Assembly: GCF_042646425.1 (NCBI RefSeq) | Contig: NZ_JBHRTR010000011.1 | Location: 1 to 58,464, forward strand | Origin: Marinibaculum pumilum | Lineage (GTDB): Bacteria; Pseudomonadota; Alphaproteobacteria; Ferrovibrionales; Ferrovibrionaceae | Reading direction: 5' to 3' | DNA length: 58,464 nt | Part shown: piece after piece, positions 43,270 through 52,025 of the stretch | Numbering within the stretch: the first letter of the stretch is position 1 | How the letters are laid out: every line of letters starts with the position of its first letter | Made by a program: the position numbers and the translations under genes | Notes under the pieces: model-generated | Databases searched by the model: none | Seen by the model: the letters and a program-made list of their open reading frames with translations, nothing else | What the model was told of the DNA's origin: nothing

Positions 43270-44465
43270 GCCTCCCTCACCGACACACCGTCGGGGAGCG
43301 GCGTCTGCAGGCGCTTCGTGAACAGGGCCCGCTCGCGCGCGACATCCGGATCCTCCGCCAGCCGGCGCAGCTTCTCCACGTCTTGGCGGCGGCGGTCGGG
43401 GTCGGTCTCGCTGTAGATCAGCCGCTTGTTCTCGCTGGCCTGGGGGGAGGCGATCTCCAGGAAGGTGCGGCGCCGTTCGGCAGCATAGTAGTCCAGCACA
43501 TCTTCCCGCGCCTCGCCGCGCGCGACCGCGGCCAGCACCGGATAGAGCAGGAAGCTGTCGAACAGGCCGGAGGTCAGGCCCAGCCCGCCGGTCGGGTTGC
43601 AGACATGCGCCGCATCGCCGGCCAGCAGCACCCGGCCGATGCGGAAACTCTCCGCCGCGCGCTCGTGCATGCGGTAGGGCGCGCACATCTCCAGCTCCCA
43701 GGGGTCGTGGCCGGGCAGCAGCGCGGCGTAATGCTCCGGCAGGCGGTCGCGCACGCCTTCCTCCGGCAGCGCGGCATCCTCCGCATAGGTGCAGCGCCAC
43801 AGATTGCTGTTGTCGATCTTCGCGATGATCGCGCCATGCACCGGATCGACCTGCAGGTTGGCGCGGGCATAGCCGTGCTTCTCGAAATCGTAGCGCAGGT
43901 TGGTGGCGACGAAACGCTCCGGCCAGGTCTTGCCCGGAAAGTCCTGCCCGGCGAGCTGCCGCACCGCGCTGCGGCCGCCATCGGCACCCACCACCCAGTC
44001 CGCGCGGAAGTCGCGGCGGCCCTCCGGCGTCTCCGCGGTGACGGTCACGCCGTCGGCATCCTGCACCAGGTCGATGACCTCTGCGTTCCAGTGCACCTGC
44101 GCACGGTCGCCAAGCGCCTGCAGGTGCGCCAGGGCCACTTCGGCCAGCTTGTGCTGGCCCAGATGCATGTTGAAGGGATAGGGCGTATGCCCCTCCAGCA
44201 CGTCGAGGCTGAAGCGGATCTGCTCGCGGCTCTCGAAGATCAGGTAGGCATAGTCCTGCTTGGAGAAGCCCAACGCCAGGCAGTCCTGCAGGATGCCCAG
44301 CCGGTTGACCTCTTCCAGGACCGACCAGTGATAGACCATCGCGCGCGGCGAGTTGACGATCTGCGGCTCGGCCTCCAGCACCGTCACCTTCACGCCGGCA
44401 CGTGCAAGGCCCAGGGCGTTCACCATCCCGACAGGCCCCGCCCCGACGACCAGTACCTCGTCCAT
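43266..44465 (-). CDS. FAD-dependent (group A-type) monooxygenase
   Basis: A 399-residue flavoprotein. GAGPVG at 8-13 binds the FAD ADP moiety, VVGADGGRSAVR is the DG motif for NAD(P)H and FAD, and GRVLLAGDAAHVCNPTGGLGL is the GD motif. This triple set defines aromatic hydroxylases of the UbiH/PHBH type. It probably hydroxylates an aromatic or heterocyclic acid. First gene of the operon that continues through the hydrolase, the oxygenase and the Liv-type transporter. ATG at 44465 is used; the frame is open upstream but without domain features. Confidence 0.93.
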   Translation of the reverse strand: MDEVLVVGAGPVGMVNALGLARAGVKVTVLEAEPQIVNSPRAMVYHWSVLEEVNRLGILQDCLALGFSKQDYAYLIFESREQIRFSLDVLEGHTPYPFNMHLGQHKLAEVALAHLQALGDRAQVHWNAEVIDLVQDADGVTVTAETPEGRRDFRADWVVGADGGRSAVRQLAGQDFPGKTWPERFVATNLRYDFEKHGYARANLQVDPVHGAIIAKIDNSNLWRCTYAEDAALPEEGVRDRLPEHYAALLPGHDPWELEMCAPYRMHERAAESFRIGRVLLAGDAAHVCNPTGGLGLTSGLFDSFLLYPVLAAVARGEAREDVLDYYAAERRRTFLEIASPQASENKRLIYSETDPDRRRQDVEKLRRLAEDPDVARERALFTKRLQTPLPDGVSVREA

Positions 44466-44629
44466 GTCTCCGTTCCTCCCGAAAGCTCCGCGCCTGCTTG
44501 CCATAACGGCGGCGGATACAAAAGGAGACGGAAAAATGCGGCCCTGCGATAGATAGATCCCGGCGGTTCGTCCATCACCAAAATGATCTGGGACTGACAC
44601 ATCCCTGTCATCGACCTGCGCTAGGTAGG

Positions 44630-44643
44630 TGAAACCGTTTTCA
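44630..44643. promoter_or_regulatory. LacI-family operator
   Basis: TGAAACCGTTTTCA matches the LacI/GalR-family operator form TGAAAxCGxTTTCA, with a central CG and 12 of 14 bases palindromic. It sits 54 bases before the LacI-family regulator gene that starts at 44698, so self-regulation of the regulator-transporter operon is likely. The divergent monooxygenase operon starts 165 bases away and might also respond. Confidence 0.75.
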
Positions 44644-44697
44644 GACGGGTCCTGCCGTGCATGGCATGGCCGGGGCAATCCAGGAGGTGCGGGGACG

Positions 44698-45759
44698 GTG
44701 ACCGCCACGATCCATGATGTCGCGCAGCGGGCCGGCTGCTCGATCGCCAGCGTTTCCCGTGTGCTGAACGGCTCCGCCGCGATCTCCCCGGCGCTGGAGG
44801 CGCGGGTGCGCGAGGCGATCCGCGAGCTGGGCTACCGCCCGAACGCGCTGGGCCGCAGCCTGAAGACCAAGTCGACGCGCACCGTCGGCGTCCTGGTCCC
44901 GTCGTTCACCAACCCCGTCTTCGCTGCCTCCCTCGCCGGGGTGGAGCAGGCGGCGCGGATGGCCGGCTACGACATCATCCTCGCCGCCTCCGACTATGAC
45001 CGCGACCGCGAGCCGGAGGCGCTGGGCGCCCTGATGGCGCGCGAGGTCGAGGGCCTGGTCCTCACCGTCGCGGATGCCGAGCATTCGATGCTGCTGGACA
45101 GCCTGGACCGGGACGGGCCGCCCTACGTGCTGCTCTACAACGAGCTGGCGCGGGAAGGCCGGGCCGCGGTTTCCGTCGACAACGAAGGCGCGGTCGCCGA
45201 CCTGGTCGGCCGCCTGATCGGCCTGGGCCATGAACGCATCGCCTTCGTGGCCGGCCGCTTCCGCGCCTCCGACCGGTCGCGCCTGCGCCACCAGGGCTAC
45301 CTGGCCGCCATGACCGGCGCAGGGCTGGAACCCCTGCCGGTGGCGGAGGTGGAGTTCCTGGGCGACGAGGCGGCGTTCGACCGGGACCTTGCGGCCCTGC
45401 TGGGGCGGACCGCCCCGCCGACCGCCTTCGCCTGTTCCAACGACCTGCTGGCGATCGCGGTGATGGCGGCGCTGCGCCGCGCCGGCCTGCGGGTGCCGGA
45501 GGATGCCTCCGTCACCGGCTTCGACGGCATTGCGATCGGCCGCCAGATCCATCCCAGCCTGGCCACGGTGGAGACCCCGACCCATGCCATGGGCCGCGCC
45601 GCGCTGGAGCTGCTGCTCGACATCCGGACCAACCGCGCACCGCGCGCGACACGGCGGCTGGCCCACCGGTTCCGTCCCGGCGGATCGCTGGCGCAGGCGC
45701 CGGCCGCCGGACTTGCCCCCTCACCCACCCTGCCCGACGAGACCGAAAGGAAGACATGA
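44698..45759 (+). CDS. LacI-family transcriptional regulator
   Basis: A 353-residue repressor. The N-terminal helix-turn-helix ATIHDVAQRAGCSIASVSRVLNG (about 3-25) and hinge YRPNALGRSLKTKST are typical, followed by a periplasmic-binding-like effector domain (VGVLVPSFTNPVFAASLAGVE). GTG at 44698 is the start, with AGGAGG ten bases upstream. It overlaps the binding-protein start by 4 bases, so the regulator is the first gene of the transporter operon. Effector presumably the imported compound or a sugar-phosphate-like metabolite. Confidence 0.95.
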   Translation: MTATIHDVAQRAGCSIASVSRVLNGSAAISPALEARVREAIRELGYRPNALGRSLKTKSTRTVGVLVPSFTNPVFAASLAGVEQAARMAGYDIILAASDYDRDREPEALGALMAREVEGLVLTVADAEHSMLLDSLDRDGPPYVLLYNELAREGRAAVSVDNEGAVADLVGRLIGLGHERIAFVAGRFRASDRSRLRHQGYLAAMTGAGLEPLPVAEVEFLGDEAAFDRDLAALLGRTAPPTAFACSNDLLAIAVMAALRRAGLRVPEDASVTGFDGIAIGRQIHPSLATVETPTHAMGRAALELLLDIRTNRAPRATRRLAHRFRPGGSLAQAPAAGLAPSPTLPDETERKT

Positions 45760-46775
45760 CCATGCGCACCCTGTTCGCCAGCTGCCTTGCCGGCGGCGTG
45801 ATGCTGGCAGCCGCCGGCCTTGCCGCGCCGGCCAGCGCCGCCGACGCCATCTGCTACAACTGCCCGCCGCAATGGGCCGACTGGGCGTCGATGCTGAAGG
45901 CCATCGACGCGAAGCTCGGGCTGGAACTGCCGCACGACAACAAGAATTCCGGCCAGACCCTGTCGCAGCTGCTGGCGGAGAAGGCGAGCCCGGTCGCCGA
46001 TATCGCCTATTACGGCGTCACCTTCGGCATCAAGGCAAAGGATGAAGGCGTCACCGCCGCCTACAAGCCGCCGGGCTTCGACCAGATCGCCGACGGGCTG
46101 AAGGATCCGGACGGGCACTGGTTCACCATCCACTACGGCACCCTGGGCCTGTTCGTGAACAAGGCGGCGCTGGGCGGCGCCCCGGTCCCGGCCTGCTGGA
46201 ACGACCTGCTGAAGCCGGAATATGAGGGGATGGTCGGCTATCTCGACCCGTCCTCCGCCTTCGTCGGCTATGCCGGCGCCGTGGCGGTCAACCGGGCGAT
46301 GGGCGGCAGCCTCGAGGATTTCGGCCCCGGCATCGAGTTCTTCAAGAAGCTGAAGGAGAACGATCCGATCGTGCCGAAGCAGACCTCATATGCCCGGGTC
46401 GTCTCCGGCGAGATCCCGATCCTGTTCGACTACGACTTCAACGCCTATCGCGCGAAGTACAACGAGGACGGCGACTTCGCCTTCGTCATCCCCTGCGAGG
46501 GCACCGTGGTGGTGCCCTACGTGATGAGCCTGGTGGCGGACGCGCCCCAGGCGGAGAACGGCAAGAAGGTGCTGGACTTCATCCTCTCCGACGAGGGCCA
46601 GGCGATCTGGACCAACGCCTATCTGCGGCCGGCCCGGCCGGTGACCCTGCCGGCGGAGGTCGCCGCCCGCTTCCTGCCCGATGCGGACTATGCCCGTGCC
46701 AAGCCGGTGGACTATGCCACCATGGAAAAGGTGCAGAAGGGCTTCGCCGACCGCTATCTTTCAGAAGTGAACTGA
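45756..46775 (+). CDS. Type-I (AfuA/PotD-like) ABC substrate-binding protein
   Basis: A 339-residue periplasmic protein, signal peptide about 1-29 (ending APASAADA). A binding-protein family 1 fold: QLLAEKASPVADIAYYGVTF, IHYGTLGLFVNKAAL, YDFNAYRAKYN, and the C-terminal VLDFILSDEGQAIWTNAYLRPARP. Relatives bind iron, spermidine, phosphonates or sugar phosphates. With a phosphodiesterase gene in the operon a phosphorylated ligand is the best guess. The mature start has CYNCP, a possible disulfide. A long hairpin follows. Confidence 0.92.
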   Translation: MTMRTLFASCLAGGVMLAAAGLAAPASAADAICYNCPPQWADWASMLKAIDAKLGLELPHDNKNSGQTLSQLLAEKASPVADIAYYGVTFGIKAKDEGVTAAYKPPGFDQIADGLKDPDGHWFTIHYGTLGLFVNKAALGGAPVPACWNDLLKPEYEGMVGYLDPSSAFVGYAGAVAVNRAMGGSLEDFGPGIEFFKKLKENDPIVPKQTSYARVVSGEIPILFDYDFNAYRAKYNEDGDFAFVIPCEGTVVVPYVMSLVADAPQAENGKKVLDFILSDEGQAIWTNAYLRPARPVTLPAEVAARFLPDADYARAKPVDYATMEKVQKGFADRYLSEVN

Positions 46776-46779
46776 CCGG

Positions 46780-46819
46780 CTGCGGCCGGGCCCGTCACCG
46801 TCGACGGGCCCGGCCGCAG
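46780..46819 (+). promoter_or_regulatory. 17-bp perfect hairpin after binding-protein gene
   Basis: CTGCGGCCGGGCCCGTC and its exact reverse complement are separated by six bases, in the 72-base gap between the binding-protein stop (46775) and the first permease (46848). No T-run follows. This is the strongest stem in the window and probably protects the upstream message from 3' decay or partly ends transcription. Confidence 0.7.
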
Positions 46820-46847
46820 GCCCTACCCGAACGACTCGCTCCCGCTC

Positions 46848-47657
46848 ATGCCCGCCTTCGACCGCCTCCTCCTGCTGCCGCTGCTGGCCGCGCTCGCCGC
46901 CTTCTTCCTGCTGCCGATGGCGCAGCTGGCGGTGGTCGGCGCCAGCGGGCCGGAGGGCATTGCCGAATATGCCGCGATCCTGACCGACGGCCGCTATCTG
47001 CGTGTCCTGCTGGCCACCCTGGCCCTGTCGCTCGGCGTCACCTTCGCCACCCTGGCGGTCGCCACCGTGGCGGGGCTGTTCCTGGTTCGGAACCGATTTC
47101 CCGGCCGCGACCTGCTGCTGGCCGCGCTGACCTTCCCGCTCGCCTTTCCCGGCGTCGTGGTCGGCTTCATGATCATCATCCTGGCCGGCCGGCAGGGCCT
47201 GATCGGCCAGGTCACGACGGCGCTGGGCGGCGGCAAGCTGGTCTTCGCCTATTCGATGGCCGGGCTGTTCGCCGGCTATCTCTACTTCTCCCTGCCGCGG
47301 GTCCTGCTGACCGTGATGGCGGCGGTTGAGACCCTGGACCCGGAACGGCAGGAGGCGGCGCGCTCGCTGGGCGCCAATCGCTGGCAGGTGCTGCGCGACG
47401 TCACCCTGCCGGCGCTGCGGCCCGCCTTCCTCGCCTCCGGCGCGGTCGCCTTCGCCACCGCGATGGGCGCCTTCGGCACCGCCTTCACCCTGGCGACCGA
47501 TATCGATGTCCTGCCGATGCTGATCTATACCGAGTTCACCCTGATGGCGAACTTCGCCACCGCCGCCGCCCTGTCGATCGCGCTGGGACTGATCACCTGG
47601 GCGGCGCTGGCGCTGGCGCGCAGCCTCGCCGGCAGCACCGTCGCGGCGGCGGGCTGA
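46848..47657 (+). CDS. ABC transporter permease (PotB/AfuB type)
   Basis: A 269-residue membrane protein with about six helices. The coupling loop EAARSLGANRWQVLRDVTLPALRPAF is the EAA motif of type I importers. Together with the next gene it forms the channel. Six bases separate its stop from the next ATG. Confidence 0.94.
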   Translation: MPAFDRLLLLPLLAALAAFFLLPMAQLAVVGASGPEGIAEYAAILTDGRYLRVLLATLALSLGVTFATLAVATVAGLFLVRNRFPGRDLLLAALTFPLAFPGVVVGFMIIILAGRQGLIGQVTTALGGGKLVFAYSMAGLFAGYLYFSLPRVLLTVMAAVETLDPERQEAARSLGANRWQVLRDVTLPALRPAFLASGAVAFATAMGAFGTAFTLATDIDVLPMLIYTEFTLMANFATAAALSIALGLITWAALALARSLAGSTVAAAG

Positions 47658-47663
47658 GCGGGC

Positions 47664-48482
47664 ATGGCGGCACGGCTCGCAGGCGGCACCGCCCGGCGCG
47701 ACGCGATGTTCTGGGCGCAGTACCTGTTCACCGTCCTGGTCGCCGCCTTCCTGCTGGTGCCGGCGATCCTGTCGATGCTGGCCGGGGTAACGGTCAGCTA
47801 TTTCCGCGGCCTTTCTTCCGGCCTCACCCTGAAATGGGTGGCGGAGGTGCTGGACCTCTATGCCGACACCATCCTCTTGTCGATCTGGCTGGCGCTGGCG
47901 ACCCTGGCGGTGACCCTGGTGCTGGGCGTCCCCGCCGCCTGGGCCCTGGTGAAGCGCCCGTCGCGCCTGTCGCGGCTGGTCGAGGAGGTGGTGACCCTGC
48001 CGGTGGCGATCCCCGGCCTGGCGACGGCGCTGGCGCTGCTGCTGGCCTATGGCGAATGGCGCGGCTTCCGCGCCTCCTGGGCCTTCATCCTGGTCGGGCA
48101 TGTGCTCTACACCATGCCGTTCATGATGCGGGCGGTGATGGCGGTGCTGCAGTCGATCGACGCCCGCACCCTGGAAGAGGGCGCGGCCAGCCTGGGGGCC
48201 GGCCCGGCCCGCCGCTTCCTGACCGTGATCCTGCCGAACGCGCGCCCCGGCATCCTGGCCGGCGCCCTGATGGTGGTCACCCTGTCCCTGGGGGAGTTCA
48301 ACCTGACCTGGATGCTGCACACGCCGCTGACCAAGACCCTGCCGGTCGGCCTGGCGGACGCCTATGCCTCGATGCGGCTGGAGGTCGCCTCCGCCTACAC
48401 CCTGGTCTTCTTCCTGATGATCATGCCGCTGCTGGCGGCGATCCAGGCGATGGCCCGTATCCAGAGCGGGGGGCGGCGATGA
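47664..48482 (+). CDS. ABC transporter permease (PotC/AfuB type)
   Basis: A 272-residue membrane protein with about six helices and an EAA-type loop EEGAASLGAGPARRFLTVILPNARPG. Second channel subunit. The start has a GAGCGG upstream, spaced five bases. The ATPase gene starts 10 bases after its stop. Confidence 0.94.
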   Translation: MAARLAGGTARRDAMFWAQYLFTVLVAAFLLVPAILSMLAGVTVSYFRGLSSGLTLKWVAEVLDLYADTILLSIWLALATLAVTLVLGVPAAWALVKRPSRLSRLVEEVVTLPVAIPGLATALALLLAYGEWRGFRASWAFILVGHVLYTMPFMMRAVMAVLQSIDARTLEEGAASLGAGPARRFLTVILPNARPGILAGALMVVTLSLGEFNLTWMLHTPLTKTLPVGLADAYASMRLEVASAYTLVFFLMIMPLLAAIQAMARIQSGGRR

Positions 48483-48492
48483 GGGGCCGGCA

Positions 48493-49590
48493 ATGAGTGG
48501 GCGGGCCACGGCGGCGGATACCGCGATCCAGGTGATCGGCTGCGGCAAGACCTTCGGCGGCGGCACGGTGGCGCTGGAGCCGACCGACCTGTCGATCGCG
48601 GCGGGAGAGACCGTCGTGCTGCTGGGCCCGTCCGGCTGCGGCAAGACGACGATGCTGCGGATCATCGCCGGACTGGAAAGCCCGGACCCGGGCGGCCGGG
48701 TGCTGTTCGGCGGCGAGGATGTCACCCCCCTGCCGATCGAGCGGCGGAACATCGGCATGGTGTTCCAGTCCTATGCCCTGTTCCCGAACATGAGCGTGGC
48801 GGAGAATGTCGCCTACGGCCTGCGGGTCCGCGGCGTCGGCCGTGCCCGGCGGCGCGCCGAGGCGGCGGAGGCGCTGGCCTTGTGCCGCATCGCCGACCTG
48901 GCGGAGCGGCGCATCGACCAGCTGTCCGGCGGCCAGCGGCAGCGGGTGGCGCTGGCGCGCGCCCTGGCCGCCCGGCCGCGCGCGCTGCTGCTGGACGAGC
49001 CGCTGACCGCCCTGGATGCCAGCCTGCGCGAGCATCTGCGGGGCGAGATCGACGCCCTGCTGCGGCGGCTGGGGATCACCGCCGTCTATGTCACCCACGA
49101 CCAGGCGGAGGCGATGACCATCGCCGACCGGGTGGTGGTGATGCGCAAGGGCGGCATCGCCCAGAGCGGCAGCCCGCAGGAGGTCTATTTCCGCCCCGCC
49201 GACCGCTTCGTCGCCGAGTTCGTCGGGCTGATGAACCGGATCGACGGCCGGCTGCGGGACGGGGCCTTCGACGGGCCCGCCGGGCGCCTGCCGCTGCCGG
49301 CGCCGGATCGCCCCGACGCGGCGCTGTTCTTCCGTCCGGAGGCGGCCCGCATCCTGGCGCCCGGCGCCACCTGCCCGGCCGGCATGGCCGTGCTGCAGTT
49401 CACGATCGCCCGGGTGCAGTTCCTGGGCGACCGGCAGCGGCTGATCCTGGAGGCGGGCGGTCCGCAGGACGCCGCCCCGGCTGCCGGCGCGCGCCCGGTG
49501 GTGCAGGTCGATGCCGACAATCGCGGCACCTTCGCCCCCGGCCAGCCGCTGATGCTGGCGGTCGCCACGGACGACCTGCTGATGTTCTGA
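48493..49590 (+). CDS. ABC transporter ATP-binding protein (PotA/UgpC type)
   Basis: A 365-residue ATPase. Walker A GPSGCGKTT, Q-loop NIGMVFQSYALFPNMSVAENV, signature LSGGQRQRVALARAL, Walker B LLLDEPLTALDA and the His-switch YVTHDQAEAM. A C-terminal TOBE-like domain (about 280-360) suits the spermidine/glycerol-phosphate group. It energises the two preceding permeases. Confidence 0.95.
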   Translation: MSGRATAADTAIQVIGCGKTFGGGTVALEPTDLSIAAGETVVLLGPSGCGKTTMLRIIAGLESPDPGGRVLFGGEDVTPLPIERRNIGMVFQSYALFPNMSVAENVAYGLRVRGVGRARRRAEAAEALALCRIADLAERRIDQLSGGQRQRVALARALAARPRALLLDEPLTALDASLREHLRGEIDALLRRLGITAVYVTHDQAEAMTIADRVVVMRKGGIAQSGSPQEVYFRPADRFVAEFVGLMNRIDGRLRDGAFDGPAGRLPLPAPDRPDAALFFRPEAARILAPGATCPAGMAVLQFTIARVQFLGDRQRLILEAGGPQDAAPAAGARPVVQVDADNRGTFAPGQPLMLAVATDDLLMF

Positions 49591-49699
49591 AACCCGCCCC
49601 GCCCCCCGGACCGGTGGACCGGGCTTCACCGCATGCCGACCGATCCACCGCCCCTCCCCGGTCCCGCCGGACCCGACACAAAGGAAGGCCACGGCGCCG

Positions 49700-50545
49700 A
49701 TGATTACCGTCGCCCAGATCTCAGACACCCATATCCGCAGGCCGGGCCTGAAGGCCTATGGCCGGGTCGACACCGCCGCCCATCTGGCGGCCGCGGTGAG
49801 CCATCTCAACAGCCTGCGGCCGGCGCCCGACATCGTGCTGGCGACCGGCGACCTGGTCGATTTCGGCGAGGCGGCGGAATTCGCGCATTTCCAGAGGATC
49901 GTGGCGCCGCTGGCTGCGCCGCTCTGGCCGATCCCGGGCAATCACGACGGCCCCGCCTTCTGGCAGGCCTTCCCGGACGCCGCCGCGCGGCGCCGGGCGG
50001 AAGGCGAGGGCTATCTGGTGGAGACTGGGCCGCTGCGGGTCGTGCTGTTCGATTCGACCGTGCCCGGCGCCCCGTTCGGCGATGCGCTGGACCCGGATGG
50101 CGGCAGCCGCCGGCTGGACTGGCTCGACACCGTCCTTGCCGCGGCACCGGAGCGGCCGGTCCTGCTGGCCCTGCATCATCCGCCCTTCGCGACGGGCATC
50201 GCCCATATGGACCGCCAGAACCTGCGGCAGCCGGAGCGTCTGGCTGCCGTCCTGGAGCACCATCCCCAGGTCCTGGCAGTGACCTGCGGCCATGTCCATC
50301 GCAGTGTGGCGACGCAGTTCGCCGGACGGCCGGCGCTGATCTGTCCCAGCCCCGCCCATGCGGTGGCGCTCGACCTCGACCCCGACGGCGCGCCGGGCTT
50401 CGCGATGGAGCCGCCGGGCCTGCTGATGCATGCCTGGCGCGACACGGGCGGCCGCTTCGGCAGCCTGGTCAGCCATGTGGTGCCGGTGGGCAGCTTCCCC
50501 GGCCCCTTCCCGTTCTATGCCGCGGATGGCAGCCTGCTGGGCTGA
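49700..50545 (+). CDS. Metallophosphodiesterase (GpdQ/CpdA-like)
   Basis: A 281-residue class III phosphodiesterase. Metal ligands are visible in order: D9 and H11 (ISDTH), D51 (GDLVD), N81 and H82 (GNHD), HHPP and GHVH. The family includes cAMP phosphodiesterase CpdA and glycerophosphodiesterase GpdQ. It ends the LacI-controlled transporter operon, 109 bases after the ATPase. It most probably cleaves the imported phosphodiester in the cytoplasm; no signal peptide is seen. Confidence 0.9.
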   Translation: MITVAQISDTHIRRPGLKAYGRVDTAAHLAAAVSHLNSLRPAPDIVLATGDLVDFGEAAEFAHFQRIVAPLAAPLWPIPGNHDGPAFWQAFPDAAARRRAEGEGYLVETGPLRVVLFDSTVPGAPFGDALDPDGGSRRLDWLDTVLAAAPERPVLLALHHPPFATGIAHMDRQNLRQPERLAAVLEHHPQVLAVTCGHVHRSVATQFAGRPALICPSPAHAVALDLDPDGAPGFAMEPPGLLMHAWRDTGGRFGSLVSHVVPVGSFPGPFPFYAADGSLLG

Positions 50546-50556
50546 CCCCCCAGGCT

Positions 50557-50590
50557 TGCCCCTACCCGCAGGCTGCCCCTTCCCGCAGGC
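50557..50590. repeat. 17-bp tandem repeat, two copies
   Basis: TGCCCCTACCCGCAGGC and TGCCCCTTCCCGCAGGC stand in tandem with one difference, just after the phosphodiesterase stop; a fragment of a third copy (CAGGCT) precedes them. It lies in the 237-base gap before the next small gene, where nothing else was recognised. Confidence 0.8.
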
Positions 50591-50782
50591 TGAGGCTGGC
50601 CGGCGCCTCTCGGGGTGCTATGGTTTCCGGCCGGCGGCGGGCCGCCGGGACGACAGCAATCCATCCGGTCCAGCGAATTGGCCTCGCAATCCGATCCGTC
50701 CGCCCCGTGCGGCGATACAACAGCCGCCTCCGGCCCAGCCGCGCCGCCGCCGCGGATCGTCGCCGGGCGGGACGGCCGCGCG

Positions 50783-51169
50783 ATGATCGATCGCCTGTCC
50801 TTCGGCACAGGCAGCGTCCCGCTGGTCCGCTGCAGCGGCCGGATCGACGATGATGTCTTCTTCGCCGTCTACGATGCGGTCACCGCCCGGCATCCGGGCG
50901 ATCGGCTCTACCTGGTCGTCGACCTGCGGGAGGCCGACATGTCCGTCGGCTATGACGGTTATGCGTGGACCGCCCGTATGGTCCGCCGGCGCGGCATCGA
51001 CACGGTGATGGCAGTGATCTGCGACAGCGACCCGGCCCGCCTGCTGGACGCCAAGGCCGGGCAGGAGATGGCCGCCGTCAACGGATTGCGGATCGTGCAG
51101 CGGGTGATCGGCCGGATCGAGGATGCAGCCGCAGCGATGGCGGCGATGATGGGCAGGGAGCCGGCCTGA
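50783..51169 (+). CDS. Small cytoplasmic protein, possibly STAS/SpoIIAA-like
   Basis: A 128-residue protein of unknown function. Its alternating strands and helices (VPLVRCSGRIDDDVFFAVYDAV, LYLVVDLREADMSVGYDGYAWTARMV, TVMAVICDSDPARLL) recall the SpoIIAA/STAS fold, but no conserved phospho-serine position is evident. Length and pattern are suggestive only. ATG at 50783 is preferred because the preceding frame, open to 50615, is low-complexity Pro/Ala/Gly. It precedes the lactonase-family gene by 49 bases on the same strand. Confidence 0.6.
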   Translation: MIDRLSFGTGSVPLVRCSGRIDDDVFFAVYDAVTARHPGDRLYLVVDLREADMSVGYDGYAWTARMVRRRGIDTVMAVICDSDPARLLDAKAGQEMAAVNGLRIVQRVIGRIEDAAAAMAAMMGREPA

Positions 51170-51218
51170 CCGCCGGCACGGACGGCAGAGGCGGGCCGGA
51201 GCGACGGGAGGGGGCGCG

Positions 51219-52025
51219 ATGCCGGAACCGGAAAGCTATGAGGTGTTCGCGCTGCGCTATGCGGAGAATCCGGGCGCGCGCGCCGCCCACAATTTCCTGG
51301 GCGGCGACCCGCATGACCGGCCGATGCCGCTGGACTATTTCGTCTGGCTGGTGCGCGGCGGCGGGCGCAGCTTCGTGGTGGATACCGGCTTCAGCGCGGC
51401 GATGGCGGCGCAGCGCGGCCGCCGCTTCATCGCCTGCCCGGGAGAGACCCTGGCCCGCCTCGGCCTGCCGCCGGACCGTGTCAGCGACGTGATCCTCACC
51501 CATATGCACTACGACCATTGCGGCAATCACGACCTGTTCCCGCAGGCACGCTATCACCTGCAGGACCGCGAGATGGCGCATGCCACCGGCCGCTGCATGT
51601 GTCACCGGCCGCTGCGGGCCGCATACGAGGCAGAAGATGTCGCCGCCATGGTGCGCAAGGTGTTCGCCGACCGGGTCACCTTCCACGACGGCGATGTGGA
51701 ACTGGCGCCCGGCCTGTTCCTGAACCATGTCGGCGGCCATACCGCCGGGCTCCAGGTGGTCCGGGTGCGCACCCGGCGCGGCTGGCTGGTCCTGGCGTCG
51801 GACGCCAGCCATTTCTACGCCAACATGGAAGAGGCGCGCCCCTTTCCGATCGTGCACGACATGCAGGCCATGCTGGATGGCCATCGGCTGCTCTATCGCC
51901 TGGCCAGCGCGCCCGAGGCCGTGATCCCGGGGCATGACCCGCTGGTCCTGGCGCGCTATCCCGCGCCGCACGGCGAGATGGCCGGCCTGGTGGCGCGGCT
52001 GGATGCCGATCCCTTGTCGAGTTGA
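51219..52025 (+). CDS. Metallo-beta-lactamase fold, N-acyl homoserine lactonase family
   Basis: A 268-residue MBL-fold hydrolase. The dinuclear metal motif THMHYDHCG gives H95, H97, D99 and H100, and VGGHTAGLQ and ASDASHFYANM supply the remaining ligands. The sequence pattern matches the AHL-lactonase family (AttM/AiiB-like), which opens the lactone ring of quorum-sensing signals, although other lactones are possible. Three 13-bp repeats cover its stop codon. Convergent with the sensor kinase gene at 52061. Confidence 0.88.
   Translation: MPEPESYEVFALRYAENPGARAAHNFLGGDPHDRPMPLDYFVWLVRGGGRSFVVDTGFSAAMAAQRGRRFIACPGETLARLGLPPDRVSDVILTHMHYDHCGNHDLFPQARYHLQDREMAHATGRCMCHRPLRAAYEAEDVAAMVRKVFADRVTFHDGDVELAPGLFLNHVGGHTAGLQVVRVRTRRGWLVLASDASHFYANMEEARPFPIVHDMQAMLDGHRLLYRLASAPEAVIPGHDPLVLARYPAPHGEMAGLVARLDADPLSS

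Noticed and set aside
46761..48758. A 665-codon minus frame opposite the permeases
   Set aside because: It is the complement of two permease genes with clear EAA motifs; the translation is Gln/Gly/Arg-rich low complexity.
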